Assembly (NCBI RefSeq): GCF_026410305.1
Contig: NZ_JAPMLQ010000008.1
Coordinates: 1 to 64,000, forward strand
Length of the DNA stretch: 64,000 bases
Source: Sulfitobacter sp. F26204
GTDB taxonomy: Bacteria > Pseudomonadota > Alphaproteobacteria > Rhodobacterales > Rhodobacteraceae
Direction: 5' to 3'
The notes below the pieces were generated by a model. The model saw only the letters and a program-made list of their open reading frames with translations. It was not told where the DNA came from and searched no databases. The position numbers and the translations under genes are program-made. Each line of letters begins with the position of its first letter. Position 1 is the first letter of the stretch. Below, piece by piece: positions 63,615-64,000 of the stretch.

Positions 63615-63995
63615 ATGAACGATGTTCAATCAGAGAAAACTCCGGCGCAGAAGATCGACGAGAGGATCGCGGAACTCGGCGATTGGCGGGGCGACATGCT
63701 CTCGCGGATCCGGGCGTTGATCAAGGCGGCGGAGCCTCAAATCGTTGAAGAATGGAAATGGCGCGGCGTCCCGACATGGTATCGCGATGGCATGATCTGT
63801 ACCGGCGAGACCTACAAGGACAAGGTCAAGATGACCTTCGCCAAGGGCGCGTCCCTGCCTGATCCAGCGGGTCTTTTCAATTCCAGCCTCGACGGTAACG
63901 TCCGGCGTGCAATTGATTTCCACGAGGACGACGTAATCGACGAGGAGGCGCTGCTAGCGCTCATCCGCGCCGCGGTGGCGCTGAACGCTTCATGA
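63615..63995 (+). CDS. DUF1801-type protein
   Basis: A 126-residue protein with AQKIDERIAELGDWRGDMLS, IRALIKAAEPQIVEEWKWRG and VPTWYRDGMICTGETYKDKV, the pattern of the DUF1801/YdhG fold. The start at 63615 is used since GAGGAC lies about 8 bases upstream; the first in-frame start is 63600. It follows the AHSA1 gene by 51 bases, a common gene order (ArsR, AHSA1, DUF1801). It ends 5 bases before the window edge. Confidence 0.85.
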   Translation: MNDVQSEKTPAQKIDERIAELGDWRGDMLSRIRALIKAAEPQIVEEWKWRGVPTWYRDGMICTGETYKDKVKMTFAKGASLPDPAGLFNSSLDGNVRRAIDFHEDDVIDEEALLALIRAAVALNAS

Positions 63996-64000
63996 TCCTT

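Overview
The window reads as a chromosome segment from a marine alphaproteobacterium of the Rhodobacteraceae (Roseobacter-like). The evidence is the gene content (TRAP and Liv transporters, gentisate dioxygenase, type I isopentenyl-diphosphate isomerase, a fused haem-copper oxidase subunit I/III), the codon use, and the tight operons with 4-base ATGA overlaps. This placement is inference; there is no rRNA or other phylogenetic marker in the window. No tRNA, rRNA or CRISPR array was seen.

Layout. 0-6.4 kb: the start of a type VI secretion operon on the minus strand (tssA, partial tssB), divergent from a plus-strand operon of a helical protein of unknown family, a small periplasmic protein, an ExbB-like protein, two ExbD-like proteins and a TonB-like protein with a DUF4384-like end. 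6.7-15.6 kb: a two-partner secretion pair (TpsB pore, 1.7-kDa-residue-class TpsA with five 85-residue MBG repeats) followed directly by an exported caspase-fold protein. 15.6-24.6 kb: gentisate ring cleavage genes (plus) facing a branched-chain-type ABC transporter operon that ends in a RidA protein and a shortened, degenerate PaaK-like protein (minus). 24.8-27.1 kb: cytochrome c, idi, a dead IS6-type transposase and a PRC-barrel protein. 27.5-34.9 kb: a fatty acid beta-oxidation operon. 35.2-40.3 kb: CtaG, a CopD-like protein and an unusual haem-copper oxidase, with an antisense DUF2231 gene. 40.6-51.2 kb: a polyamine-type ABC transporter with an FAD amine oxidase (minus), divergent from a CoA ligase, a ligand-poor amidohydrolase-like protein, an amidase and a LysR regulator (plus). 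51.9-59.8 kb: a TRAP transporter divergent from an ATP-grasp ligase, a C45-type Ntn hydrolase, a nitrilase-type amidase and a VOC protein. 59.9-62.8 kb: a decayed zone with a dead IS3-type transposase, a mazEF pair and broken DUF35/thiolase genes. 62.8-64 kb: an ArsR/AHSA1/DUF1801 operon.

How it works together. Most of the segment serves uptake and breakdown of organic acids and amides: a Liv transporter beside gentisate cleavage, a polyamine-type importer beside an amine oxidase, an amidase and a CoA ligase, and a TRAP importer beside three C-N bond enzymes. The first 15 kb is instead cell-envelope and secretion machinery. The least explained units are the ATP-grasp/C45/nitrilase group, the T6SS-side ExbB-ExbD-ExbD-DUF4384 group, the TpsA-TpsB-caspase group, and an oxidase that shows neither a CuA site nor the known quinol-site residues. 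Assignments rest on reading motifs by eye; no database search was run.
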